Shown here one piece after another: positions 43,728 to 57,400 of a stretch of DNA of 64,000 nucleotides. Made by a program: the position numbers and the translations under genes. The number at the start of each line of letters is the position of its first letter. Positions within the stretch are counted from its first letter, which is position 1. The notes under the pieces were generated by a model. That model worked only from the letters and a program-made list of their open reading frames with translations. It had not been told where the DNA came from and did no database searches. Source of the stretch: Cristatella mucedo (Eukaryota > Bryozoa > Phylactolaemata > Cristatellidae); NCBI GenBank assembly GCA_009760855.2, contig WPIO01000018.1, forward strand, positions 2,850,001 to 2,914,000, written 5' to 3'.

Positions 43728-46700
43728 GTGGCACGGTGAGGTGGCAGGTGGTCCGAGGCTTGGCGGCTAGCTGCCTTGATTGCCTTTTCCTCCAAGTCTC
43801 CACCTGCCGTCCGACAGCAGCCCGCTGCCCGGGTATGATGCTGTCCGCCTGCATGGCAATTAGGATGTTGTCTGCCTAATTCATTGGCTCAAAGAGATGG
43901 CTCAGTCGACGCCCATCGAAACCGGCCCTTAGCTCCCGGCACCACCTCTCCCCCGCAGCCGCCGCCTGCCTGCCCAAGTGTGCTGCCACCGCCACTTGGG
44001 CAGCAACCGCCCTGTCGTCTCGTGCGACTGTTTCTCTCTCTCTCTCTCTTTCTCTCACCTTCCGATCGGGCCGTCGAGATTCCAGCATGAACGGCTGCTG
44101 CGCCTTGGGATTTGCAGCCGTGCCGCCCTCGTTGGCGTCGGCGGCAATGCCGGCCGGCATGGGTATGGGCGCCGGTGACCACCACCAAGCTTCGGTGGCT
44201 GCCAGCTTGTACGCCGCTGCCGCTGCAGGTGGCGGAGGCGGTGCCGTACAGTACGTACTAGACGGAGGCGGCGGCGGCGGAGCACATCACACGCTCTACT
44301 CGTCGGGCCCAAACGAACTGTAAGTCGCGCGTGCGGCTGCCGCCGCTGCCGAGCGCCTTCGCGTGCCATCCTTTGCAGTCCTCTGCGATCTCGCTTGGTC
44401 GCGAGGGGCCGTCGGACTCTAGACGTACGGCTACTAATCGTTTTTGTCGAGATGCGACGACGCAGTCGTGGCAGTCGCGGCGCTGCACGCGATGCGTTCA
44501 TCGTGCCACCGCCGAGGTGTCACGTGCGCGACCACGTGGTGCTGCTTCGGAGGGGTGGCCACTCGCGGAATACTAGGCCCGGCAAAAGGAGGGTGGGACT
44601 GGGGAGGGGGGGGCTTGCGATTAGGTGCAGTTAAACGACGGCAGTGCTGTTGCGAGCTGACCAGGCACACGCGCTGGCCGACCGGCTAGCCACGGTGCAT
44701 GCGCGCAAGAGTGCGAGCAACTCGGCAGCTCCTGGGCGTGCTGTGGAGGCGGCCATGGCAACTGCTTCCACGTCTGGCCAGTTCGCAGCCCCCCTCCCGG
44801 CCTCCTGCTCCAGCTCTGCACACGTGCGTGGCACGTGTTCGTGTTTGGCACGCGTGCCTGCTTCTTTGCAGACACTACGACTACGGCCCCGTTTCCGGTG
44901 CATACTCGCACGTGGGCGCCGGCTACCATTACGTTGGAGGCAGCAGCAGCGGAGCCGGACACGAAGTAAATTGACTCCCGAGCGGTCCAAGGTGGCCGCG
45001 AAGGCCCCTCCCCCTTCCTTTTCCAGCTTCTCTGTTTGCGGCCTGTTCGGGCTCACGCTGTCCAGGAGGTCTCGCCCTATCCACGAAGTTTTGGACTGTG
45101 GCCGGTGATGGCTGATGCTCGAGAGCTTCGCCGCCAGAGGGCGTAGTTGTGATGAGCGTCCGGCTGGCAAGCAGCACTGTACAGGTGGCAGTGGCTGTCG
45201 CGTGAAATGTGTGTCCGGCTGTGACTCTGCAGTGCTGCGATGACTTAAGTTGGCGTACTGCAGGAGTGTTAGCACACTCAGCCTGAGCAGCTTTTGGTGC
45301 ATCTTTGGTAGCCGGCACACTTCATCGCTTGCAGCAAAGAGAAAGTGAGAAGCATAGCTTAGCCAGGAGGGCAGTTGAGGAAGTGAGTAGCATGGAAGTA
45401 GCAGGTCAGGACGGCTAGAAAGTATGTGCCCCAGTCGGCAGTAGGAGAGAAAATGTCGTTGCATCGCACACATTGTGTAATGTAATGTAATGTATCACCG
45501 TCTGTAACTCCACAAAGTCGTAAAGACCATGTGGGTGTTTGTAAAGACCATGTGGGTGTTACGCAGGAGTTTTTTATAGCACACTCACAGCCTAAGCGGC
45601 TTTCGGTACGCATTCTGTAGCCAACAGACTTCGTCTCACGCAACAAAGAGAAAGTGGGAAGCATAGCAGAGTCAGGAGAGCAGTTAAGGTAGTGAGTAGC
45701 ATAGAAGTAGCAGCTCAGGACCGCTGAAAAGGATGTGCCGTAGTCGGCAGATGGAGAGTAGATGTTGTTGCATAAGAATTGTGGAAGTGAGTTCCACAGT
45801 CTAGGACCTGCAGAGCTAAAGCTTCTATCGCTAACGGTCTTTAGGCGGAGGAAAGGGACAGCTAATTTATTGTCCACACAGGACCTGAGGGCACGAACAG
45901 GCCGAAACTGATGCAGCAGTTCAGCTAGGTGTGAAGGAGCCAAGCCGTGGCGGGCCTTGTGGGTCAGCGCAAGAACTTTGCTCTGTATCCTTTGCTCAAC
46001 CGGCAACCATCCTAGCTCTTTCAGCAAAGGAGACACGTGCTCAAACTGCTGGGACTTGAAGACTAGCGTTGCAGCCATATTCATAGTCCGCTGCAGTGGC
46101 ATAATAGCTGGAAGTGAGCTCCGAAGTTTAGGATCTGCAGAGCAAAAGCTTGCTTGTATCGCCAACGATCTTTAATCATAGGAATGGACCGTCCTATCGC
46201 TATGGGAGACTCAGAGCTTTGATGTGAACTGAGAAAATCATCTGAGGAATCACTGAAGTACGGTGTACTTCAGCGCTCTGTCCGTTGTCCGGTTCTTTTC
46301 ATTGTTTATACTTTCCTTCATGCCGATGTGAAAATCAGGCACAATCTAGGCTGTCACTTCTGTGCAGGTGACACTTAGTTGTACTTTTACTTTGATCCCT
46401 CCCAGCCCTCGAGCACGTCGAATTCACTCAACTCCTTTGCTGCATATAGTGATGGCATCTGTAGATAAATAGCAGCAAACTTTCTTAAAATTGAATGGCA
46501 GTAAAACCAACTGACTAGTTAATATGCAAACCAAGTGTGATACAGAAATGGGAGAACTTAATGCTCAAATCAAGCTCTGTCAACTTATCTCTTGTTGCAT
46601 CTTCTTGAAATCTAGGCGTCCTGTTCTAAAGTGACCTTTCATTAGACGACTACATCAGCTCCGTAGTCAATTCTGCCTACTTTCAGCTACAAAATATTGC

Positions 46701-49700
46701 TAAAATTCGGGCTAGCTTAGGCAGGGATACTATATCCAAATTGGTCCATACAGTGTGACATCCCATCTTGACTTCTGTAACTCACTGCTTGCTGGTCCAC
46801 CGGCCTATGCAATCAGGCGCTGACTGTTGGTGCAAGACTCTGTGGCTAAACTTAGTCGTGATCGTAGCTGTTTCTACATCACACCACATCTAGCTGGCCT
46901 GCACTGACTCCCAGTCAAGCAGCTAGCTCATCGACTTCAAAGTTCTGTCACTCTCTTTCAGGTTCTTTCATTTTTTGGCTCCAGCCTATCTATGAGATCT
47001 ACGCCCCACCAGGCTAGTCATCGTACCACCTATTTTTCTGAATACAATCGTGTAGCTATACCTCGTTCTAACCTTAAATCCTTTGGAGACTGCTCCTTTA
47101 GTTCGTATGCTCTCAAAGCATGGAACTCCCTTCTGACTGACGGCACGACATCCCCTGACATGACGATATTTAAAAAGGAGCTACAAACGCATATTTTTAT
47201 CACAGTATTTAGTGGATCCATGCGATCGTCCTTTATGTGCTAATGCCTACTGACACTGTGCATTCTGCCACTAACCATATTCGCATGCTGACCCTGTGCA
47301 TTTTACTTCTAACTTATGCTTGTTGACATTGAGCATGCTACCACTAGCCACTCGATCGTGTTTTCTTTGTAGCAAATGTAAAGTGCCCAGAAAGAGATTT
47401 GAGTTATTCGAGGGCGCTATGGCAAATGTATTTTTATTATTATTATTATTATTATAACTTATTGTCCCCTAGAATACCTTAGGGCTTCGAGGAGGCTGGT
47501 GCAGCTGGGTATGAAGGAGCCAACCCATTGTGGCGTGTGGGTCAGAGTGAGAATTTCGCTCTGTCGATCGATCGTGTGCACTCGGAGCTCCCTCAGCAAA
47601 AGGGACGCGTGGCTGAACGTCAGGGATTCGTTAACTAAAGTTGCAGCCCTAGTCATCAATAGGTGTAGAGGCTTGTGCTTTTTTTTCCGGTAACTCAGTC
47701 GAAACAGAAGCCCAGTACGCCAGTCTTAATGGATCCAGGGGTTGTGTGTAGGAGCCGCCTGGTGCTAGCTGTTGTGGCTAGCCTCTGCCTACCGGCTGGT
47801 TTCAGCAGCTACCGATCTTAGGTAGGGGGGGGGGACAGAAATAGGCCCCCCTTACCCCGGATATGCTCGAGCATGGGTTTTGGCTGCTAATTTTAGACGG
47901 AGAGGAAGTTCATTAATTCACTTGGCCCACTGCCGGGACCGTAATAGGTACAGCCTGTCTGAGGAGCCTCATTTCCATAGTTAGCAGAAGACCGAATGAT
48001 AGCCGGTATTAGCAGTGGTGGCTGCATTGCAGGCAAAAAATAGACTAGCGCGAAGGAGCCGAGCAAAGCCGTCGGTGCGATCTTACACGGCGGCAGGGCG
48101 TGTTGTGTGCATAATTCGCAGCGAGCCGAGTAAGGCCAGCCAAGCAGTTTGGTTGTGACGTCAATACCTTTGGGCCACTGTGCGTACTCGAGCAGCAGCG
48201 CTCCTGCCTTGCGGCGCTTCGAGTTCCGGTGGGTGAGGACCGAGCGAGGTCACAGCCTTCCGACTTGGCTTGTGGATGAAAAGAGAGCAAGGATTGAAGA
48301 TGGCGCCTTCGAGTCTCCGCTCGCTCGGCCATTCACCACGCACGATTGCTGTTGACTGGCGCTGGCTCCTGCGCTTGCTGCTCGGCCGCGCTGGGAGCGG
48401 ATGCGAGTCCGGCGCACATGCAGCGGCAGCGAATGGGATGGCATCTCTGCAGCCGATGAAGCTGACCGACATTAAGGAAAAAGCTGCTCGATGCCGTCTG
48501 CCGATGAGCGCGCATGTCCGTGCATTGTAGCTGTCTGGCCGTTGTTGCCTCGTGCCAGGCCTTGTCCGAGAAAGGGTACCGCCGAATGTCGCCGCTACCT
48601 CCGTGCAGCCAGCCTGTCAGCCGGCCACCGTAGAGCCTCAGGTGGCCTCGATTCACGTGTTGCATGCGTAGTGAGGTGCAACTTCGGAGATCGGTGTCGA
48701 GGCCACCTGAGACTCGCTCAATCTGATATCTGATTTTCTCGCCAGCCATGATTGACTGTCTAGCAGACGTCATTTGCTCCAACGGTTTTTTCTGCGTGTG
48801 CTGGTAGTGTGGCAAGAGTGGTGCTTGGCCGTGTGTAGTCGTTCGGCGTCGCCGACCGGGTCCTTCACCCCTCGCTCCCATCATTCGATGCAAACACGAA
48901 TGACCGCAGGCTTCTTTTGCTGCAGTTGGTCTATTGGTGGTGGTGGTGGTGGTTGAGATTTCCGGTGTAATCTATCTCTCCCCTTGTTCACTTTAATTCT
49001 CCATCTCCATCTTCATTCAACCCTTTCTTTCTCGTCTAACGAAAGGTCACTTACGACCACATCAGCTCCACAATCAAGTCTGCCTACTTTCAGCTACACA
49101 ACATTGCTTAAATTCGGGCCTGTTTAGATAGGGATTTGTGACATCCCGTCTTGACTTCTGTAACTCGCTGCTTGCTGGCCTACCGGCTTGTGCAATCAGG
49201 CGCTTACAGGTGGTGCAAAACTCTGCAGCTAGGCTTGTCTGAAGTGAACGTCGCAGTTGCCATTCGAACGTCTGTAATGTTCCACAATGCAGAAGGAGTA
49301 GTTGCTTGAATGGTTAATTGATCCCGAGAAAATTTTGGGACAGCAAACTTCAGGGTTTTTCCCCTCTGGTTTCTTCATCCTACAAAAGAAGCAGCACTGT
49401 GTAAGGTTGAGGAAAAGTTCGTATCCCGTGTTTTTCATTAAATCATTAAATTCATTAAATTGTTATTTCATTAAATTATTAGAGCCATGGCACACGAACT
49501 TTTTTCTCAACCTTATAGTAGTGATCAAATACACTTTTTTGCCCATGATTCACTTATGTTACTCATAATTAAGAACTAAAAATACAATTTTGAGCAACAA
49601 TTTTCCATCTCTTAAATTCTAAGGCTGTCTTCTCAGTTCTTGCAGGTAAAATGAAGTTCCCAGCGTTTGTCCTGATAAATATAAATATAAGTATAATTCA

Positions 49701-51375
49701 TTTGTATAACGCCCTAAGAGAACTTGATCACTATTCAGGAGCTTCACATATGCCTCCGGGCTCGAGCCCACGACCTCAGCCAGACTTCGATCGGGGCGGG
49801 CACCTTAACCGCTGGACCAAACCAGCTCGGCTCCCTGTAACGGGTGCTGTAGGTAATATGCCTTTTAGCCTCACATATCTTAGCAAATGCTTCCACGGAG
49901 TAGTTTTTCACCGTTGTAGCTATAGAGATTAAATTCTCTTAAAATGCTACTCAAATGAGTTTATTTATTTATGATATATTTATGTTAAGAACGTGCAGAT
50001 GTTGATTCGCTTACGTAGCTAGAACTAAACTGACCTAAACTGAGGTGGCGGGTATGGAAGTGTGCTCTATTTAAATTTCTATTTATATTATTGCTAAGTA
50101 TTAATATTAATAAGGTATGTATTAATAATTGTAACATTACTATGTGGAGCAACTGATCGAAAACCATCAACGACTCTGTAGATGCATTATTTTCTTGATA
50201 ATTTTTAGGTTTTTATGTCATTCTAATTAAGCTTGATCATATTTTGAATTATTAGTTGATTATTTATAAAGTAACATTTTCCACAAAAGATTCGAACTTT
50301 TTTTAATGCAACACTTAACATTTGGCCTTAGCTGTTCTGCGTCTGCAATATTCTGGAGAATAAGTGAATTAAAAATTGATCAAGGTCCTGCTCACCAACC
50401 AAAGTTTTAGGCGGTAATGGTTTTTTTAAATATTTTTGGGGCATTAGCAATTGGAAAATAACGTTTTCTACCCAGATTCATTGATGGAATGGACATTTGT
50501 AACAACGAATCTATGTAGCGGGAGTAGTAGGTTGATTATGCATCTCGATCAGATCTGATAGTTTCTTCCACTCATTCTCTGGCTGATTTTACTCGTGTCG
50601 CCTCACACTCGAATGTGCCCGATGCATGGCCGTGCACGGCTGATGTTATCTTACTTGTCGAAGGAGGATGTCTGTCAGCAAGCTTTCTCCTTTCCCGTGC
50701 ATCATTGCCTTTCTTTCGGGCTATTCATTGTTGCCAGCTAGTGCAGTGTCTTCCTTCCTCTCTTTTTGCAAGCGAAAAAAGATCGTCTTCCTCAGTCTGT
50801 CATCGGCTGGGCATTCCTGGGTGCAGTAAAAACGTACATGCACAACTCACTGTTCTTTTTGTTGCCACCACTCACCTGCCGACCGACTTCTGGAAGCTGC
50901 TCCATTGATGAAGATGGAGACTTTTTAAGTGTTTTTCAAGTGTCGGCATGTGACGTCTGTCCAGAATTCCACCAGAAATGCTAAAATGCCAAGCGGTGTT
51001 GCTAGACAGCTCCCTTTTCACGGTTTACAATCGGTTATCTGTTCAGGAATCAGACGAAACAATTCCTGATTGCCTTGAACTTAGCACGAGGTATTTTGCC
51101 TTGAACTGGCTCGGTGGGTGGTGTGGTCATTCCCGGGTCTGCTGCTGTTACGCACACACAGCACTGGTCTTTGCTGAAGTTAGAGTAAACACTGCTCCTT
51201 TTTATTGTCGACGTTTAGCACTTGATTTTTCTGAATGTCCAATATTTGCTGAGCAAGCATTCAATTGAACTTCTTGATCCAAGTGCCTGCTTTAGGCTCA
51301 ATGCTCATCAATAAAGGATCAGAGGCAACGAGACTAGTATAAGGTGAATGCTCCGAGGGCTCTCTCTCTCTACGA

Positions 51376-51454
<79 letters not shown>

Positions 51455-54400
51455 TGTGTGTGTGTGTATGTATATATATATATATATATATATAGATATA
51501 TAATCTAATTCATTTGTATAGCACTCTTTACATATGCCACGGGGCTTGAGCGCATGACCTCGGTCGTCAAATGCATTCAACTTGACCTTTGTCGTTCCAC
51601 GATCCAACAATTCTGACACCATATGCGACAAACTTGCTGTAGTGGCTCTTGCACTAAAGCCTTTACCACAAACCCTAGCGCATCTAATGGGTGCAGCAAG
51701 TTAGTTTTTCAGGTGTTTCACATCCAGCAGGTTAATACAGGTGGCAGCATGCACGATTTGCTAAATTAACTGCTGTCATATTAATCCTATCCTTGGTTGT
51801 GTTTTTTGACCTTGATTTTCTAAAACTGCATTTTTCGATTTGTGTTGACTTCCCAGGTGTGTATAGTTTTTGTGCCAACACTGCATGTTTGTGCATGCAT
51901 ATAGTTAGCACTTTTTCCTATCAGGTGTAAAATAAAAACTAGTTGGGTTTATATGTACTATACTATGGAGAGTAGAAATACAGTACTGGTATGTACTCTT
52001 TTGCCACCTACCACTATGTATCATTCATTGAGACTGTACGCGGCTGTTTGAGCTGGGTATGCAGACTGCAGGTAAATGCTGGCTGTGAGCATGAATTATT
52101 TGTGCTTCTGTATAGCATAAAAGTAATGTAATTGCAATAAGAAGAACAGTTTTATGGAAACTATGTTACCTAAATTTCTACTAGGCACTGTACATATTCT
52201 GGAAAGGAAGCCTATCGACTAGTTGTAACAGCATGCAGGATTTATCATTTTCAAGTACACAGGAGCACATTCACTCGGACGGAGCGAATTCTTTGAGGAA
52301 CAAGAAATTTTAATTAGCTGTTTTTAATGTTAAGGCGAGAGTGATATCAGTGGATAGAGAGTTCCATGCTTTTCGAGCGTAGAGCTGTGGCTCTCAGGAC
52401 CGAAAGCATGGTCTCGAAAGGATTTGAGTTTGTTTAGGAGCATCACGAACTGAGGGGTTTATGTTATGGGGTGATGTCCCCCCCCCTGAGGAATAAGTTT
52501 CATATAAGCTAGCCGGAGCAAGAGAATTAAGGGACCTACAAGTGGTCTACAGGACCTTGAAGCCGATGTGCTGGCTCGTGGAGTGCATCTATGTGGGTAC
52601 TAGTGCATCTACGTGGATACTATTCACTGGGCACTGTTTGACACGCAAAAGAAATGCAGATAGGGGGTGAGTAGAGATTGACTCATTGACAGACAAAGTG
52701 AAGAGAGTGAGAGATATATACAGGCGTTAGAGATAAGTGTGTGTGTGTGTGTGTGCGTGTGGCATGTGATACGTGTGTGTTTGTCAGTTTGTAAATAGTC
52801 TGCATGTGCATGCCCTTTAGAACTCACAGGTCGTCTGAATGATGATCAATTTCGCATGGGCATCCTTCCAGATACCTCACTCTCACTTTTGATTCTTACT
52901 GCGACCGATGCCTCCTAGTCGGGGCGGAGGGCCAAGGGAGGCAGGCTGCAGGCCTCTAGCCACACAGTAGCTATAGATGAATGTCTTGGCAGCAAAACTG
53001 CGTTGTCGTACTTTCTGGGTGAGCTCTTTGTAGACGTAAAAGAAGGAACTTACTGCACGGGCTGCACCGTATTTGCATAGGTTTTATGCCTCGAGCCGCG
53101 AGTTGGCTGTCTCATCTATAGTCCTAATCACGAGAAGGGCAGAGTAAGGACAGAGGGCGTGTTGGCCTTGGCATGCACACCGGCCTGCTGCCCAGCGACG
53201 TGTCTTCTGGCGTTAGTCTTTCAACTCATTGACGGCCTATGAAGGCAGAGCATCTTTTGAGAATCATGAAGGCAGAGCATCTTTTGAGTCTTGGCTGCTG
53301 CAAAGCTATCTCTTCGGGTTTTTTTTTAGTGACTGCTTCTGTCGCCTTTGACACCTTCCCGATGTTCTTGCAACGCCTAACCGGTGGTGCCTTCTGGTGG
53401 CCATGCCGATCAGACATGAATGGGCGACGGGAAAGCCGCAGTGAGCAGTTAAAAAGAGAGGGGGAGTTACTAGAAAGCCTCCTCTCTCATAGGTGTTGGT
53501 GACAGGGCAAGGCCAGGCGGCCCCATGAACCAAAGCTACCGACGTTCAACCTTTCTCTCCCCCTCCCCATTTGGCAAGTGTCATCCTTCAGCACTGCGTC
53601 GGCTTTGGAGGCCCGACAGCTATTTCCGGGCAGTGGCCATCAGGCTTTGAGAGAGCCGTTCCAATCGTATCAAGCACCTTCGGCCCGATGGTACCAGCTG
53701 CAGTCTGATATCCGTAGAGGACTCGCCTGGTTGATAATGGAAAGACAGTTGCAATTCAGCCTGGTGCATGTAAGTAGGGCACTTGCCCTACTACTCATGA
53801 ACCCGAACCAGCCGTTGATGAGGGCATCTTATCGTTTAAGGTTCAGCGACCTGATTTGCTTAGCTATTATCTTAAATATTAATGAGCAACGTCGGTTAGT
53901 AAGACTTGAACTAAGCAGGCTTGCTTGAACTAAGCAGGCTTGAAGTAAGCAGGCTTGGCCTTTGTCCTCATCTTGGTGCTTATCTTAGAGGTGCACGAAC
54001 AAAGCCAACAGAGGCCACGTGTACAATGCTCCCACGTCATCGTATCGTGGTAAGCGAACAGTAAGATTAGTAATGTCAGCGTAATCCATCTGAGTGGTAG
54101 CAGGTGTGCGGCATCTGCACGCCTCATTACCTGCTCACTAACTGACATCTCAGTTGGGGGTGTGCTACTGGGTTGGTTTGCAGCAGCAGCAGCAGCAGTA
54201 TGTGCTTTCTGTAAGCATCTGTAAAGTGCCTAGAAAGAGATTCAGTTCTCTTAAGGGCGCTATACAAATATATTATTATTATTATGAGGTTCATTAGCCA
54301 GCAAACAATTATGCACTATCAGCAGCATCAGCGCTGGCAAATGCAGCAGTCACACTCGTGACACAGTATGTGGAAAACCGCAAAATCGGCAGGGCTCTGG

Positions 54401-57400
54401 CTGGCACACAGCACTAACATACAACATGTTGGAGATTGGTATACAGCAACAACACGTTGGACAGCAGCCACCATAAGCTATGCTGGAGTGTTGAATGCAA
54501 CGCAAGTGAGGGAGTCTGCATTTCAGCACGGTATGGCTCATGCGCAGAGGGCTGAAACGTCAGCGTGTAAAGATCAGGGCCAGCTCACGACGCTTCAACG
54601 AACGTTGACATGTTGGGGCTGCCTCACAGTGCAGCTAATGGGTATCGAATGTAGGGAAGGAGGCACAAGTGTATAAATTCGGGCTATTGCTTGATGTTAG
54701 CACACAGTACTAATGTGTGTATGTGTGTCTTGTGTGTGCGCCTGCGTGCATGTGAGCATGCATGTGTATGAGATATATGAGTAGAGAATGGTTTTGATGG
54801 CGGGGAAACTAGCCGGTGACAGCATAACAAGTGTGAGGTACATGATTATCCTGTCTACCACCATACACCACAGAAGAATAGCACGTATAATACGATGTAT
54901 ATGGATCCTTATTATACCTCTCCATACGCCCAGGTATCACTGGCACAGTGCTAAGCTGCATTAGGTTCTACCTCAGTGAGAGTTCAAAGCATATTTGTCA
55001 GTAGCCGCCGATCATCTGGGTGAGCCCTTTGCTTAAGTAGTGGTGGGAGAGGGTACCTCAGGGATTGGTCTGGCCGATGTAATAGCGCATAAGCTCAATC
55101 TTGGCTTTTATTTCTATGCCGACGATACCTAACTCCACCCATCGTTGGAACTCTCTAACATCGTTCTGCATTCGACTCATCTAATTCCCCTGCAGCCTGC
55201 ATCCAACAACATTCGCACTTGGTTGGAGGCCTCTAACTTCCCTTGCAGCCCACTCAACACCTGCAGTGACCTTGCATCATTAAAGTCACAGCCACTGACG
55301 CATCTGTTCGGGTCATCGTTCCCTGCACTTGACTTGTCATTTCTTTTTTCCGCCCAATCGCTCTGGCTATTTGCTGGTGCAAGCTAGGTAGGTAGCGGGT
55401 GGCTACTGTCTTCCTGCTCCGATCGCTGGACCATCTCACCCGAGCTGCTGCCTGTTCACGCTGCTGACGACTCGGTCGCCTCCCAGTAGTCCGGCGAGCT
55501 GCCCTGCTTCATCGCCACATGCTTTCTCCCCTCTTCTGCTGATGCAGCTGTGGTTCTCGCGGTTCTTTGTTCGGTGAGCCGTGATGGCTCACTAGGTAAG
55601 GCGGTTGGTTAGTTTCATCGTTTGTGATCCAGCAAACCATTGCTGCTCTATAACCGTAGCCTTTGGTGGTCAGTGTCTAATTAACACCCAGCCGGTCTGC
55701 ATGTCATTGTAAAAGCCATTGCTTCTGCTCAACAACATTTAAATGTTAAAATGTAATTCAATGTCTAGAAAAGTTTCCTTAAGAAAACTTAAAAAAATCT
55801 ATTCAGGCGCCTCACATATGCCACGGGGCTCGAGCCCACTACATCGGTAATCAACTGCATTCACCTTGACCTTGATCTGGGCAAGCACCCTGACTGCACT
55901 AGAAAGACGGGTGAGTAGTGGGTGACAGAATTAAGAAATGTCACAAATATGTAGACCAGCATGGCTGTGGTATCCTTATCGAAACTGGCCCGAATTTATT
56001 CAATGGCACCAAGCTTATTAAATGAGGTATTTAATGCTGATCGGGCCCATTTGGAGGGTTAGGTCGTTTGACATCAGTGTAACACTGCTAGTAAGTTGGC
56101 TTTTTTGTCATTCAATTTGAGAAACCATGCTTGCATCTGACCGTTCTCACAACTGGTGCAAAATTGTGCAGCTAGGCTTGTCTGTCGTGAGAGTTGCAGT
56201 TGCCACGTCACATCACTTCTCATAGACCTGCTCTGGCTTCGGCGTGCAAGCAGCGTAGCGACTTCGAGGTTTTGCCATAGCGACTTCAAGGATTGGAAGA
56301 ATTCTTATTTTAGGTCCCTTCATTCTTTCGCTTCGGCCTATCTAACATAACTACTCCTCAATACGGCTAAGCCTCATGTCACCCACTCGTCTGACTCGAG
56401 TCATTAGGCAACGAATCCATCGGGGAACGAGCTTTCAATTGGAATGCTCCCAAAGCCGGGAACTTACTCCCGACAGACGTCATGACATCCCATGACTTAA
56501 CATTTGAGCAGAAGCTAGAAACCAACTTCATCCTCACAGCATGTGGTCCGAAGGGGCAATCAACCTTTGCGTGTCCATTTGTGGTTATTCGGCACATGCT
56601 ATTACTAACCACTGCTTCCTTTCTTTCCCACGCATGTAAATTGCCCAGAAAGAGATTCAGTTTTCTTAGCGAACTGTGCTAATATCTAATTACAGTTCTT
56701 TTTAAGGCTAATAATAACAATAACAATAATGATTTACATTTAATAAAATAAAATTTAATAAAATTTACATAAAGTACATTTGTGTAGCACCCTCAGAGAA
56801 CTTAATCCTAATCTTTAACTTATCTTAATTTCAAGGCATTTTACATTTACTTTAAATGAAGCATAGCCGAATGGCTAGTGGTAGCATGCTCAATGTTAAC
56901 AGGTATGGTATGGTTAGAGGTGGCATGCACAGTTAGTCATTTTTCGTTGATGCGACGGTGGATGTGGTGCTAATGTAGGTGGAGCAGCTTGTTTTCAAAA
57001 ATGAGCGCGGTGCTTTGCACATGCTGTTTGCTCGAATTGGCACTGATAAACCTGTTTTACTTAGTAGTTTTGTGTCATGCCGCATACTTGAACAGCAAGC
57101 ATATGCCAGTCCTCTTTTGCCTGAATGTAGAAGAGGGATAAGTTAAAACGTTTATGCCAGGAGCAGTAAACGCTTCGGTGCTCACTAAGAGTCACTGAGA
57201 CGTGAGTTGCACTAAAAGCTGGCACCAATGCAGCTCGCGGTAGGACACTGCGTTCATTGCTTTTGGAAAGGTCACGCACCGGAAGTTAACATGGACACCA
57301 GTTTCTTCCAGTTAAACCAGGCAGCCGATTGCTGCCATGCTCGGCCAGACATAGTTAAGTGTTAGTTAAAAGTTGTCTTGGCTGTTGTCATGCTGAAGTT

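Noticed and set aside
43415-43795. 126-codon minus-strand frame with polyalanine
   Set aside because: It is the complement of the CAG tract. The plus-strand Gln frame fits an RFX N-terminus better.
44631-45473. 280-codon minus-strand open frame
   Set aside because: It is antisense to an RFX exon and runs into a LINE-B 3' end. No domain was recognised. The openness reflects GC-rich composition.
48333-48893. 186-codon minus-strand open frame in the GC-rich island
   Set aside because: No recognisable domain, overlapping open frames on the other strand, and Arg/His/Gly-rich composition typical of chance frames in CpG-rich DNA. Kept only as part of the island observation.
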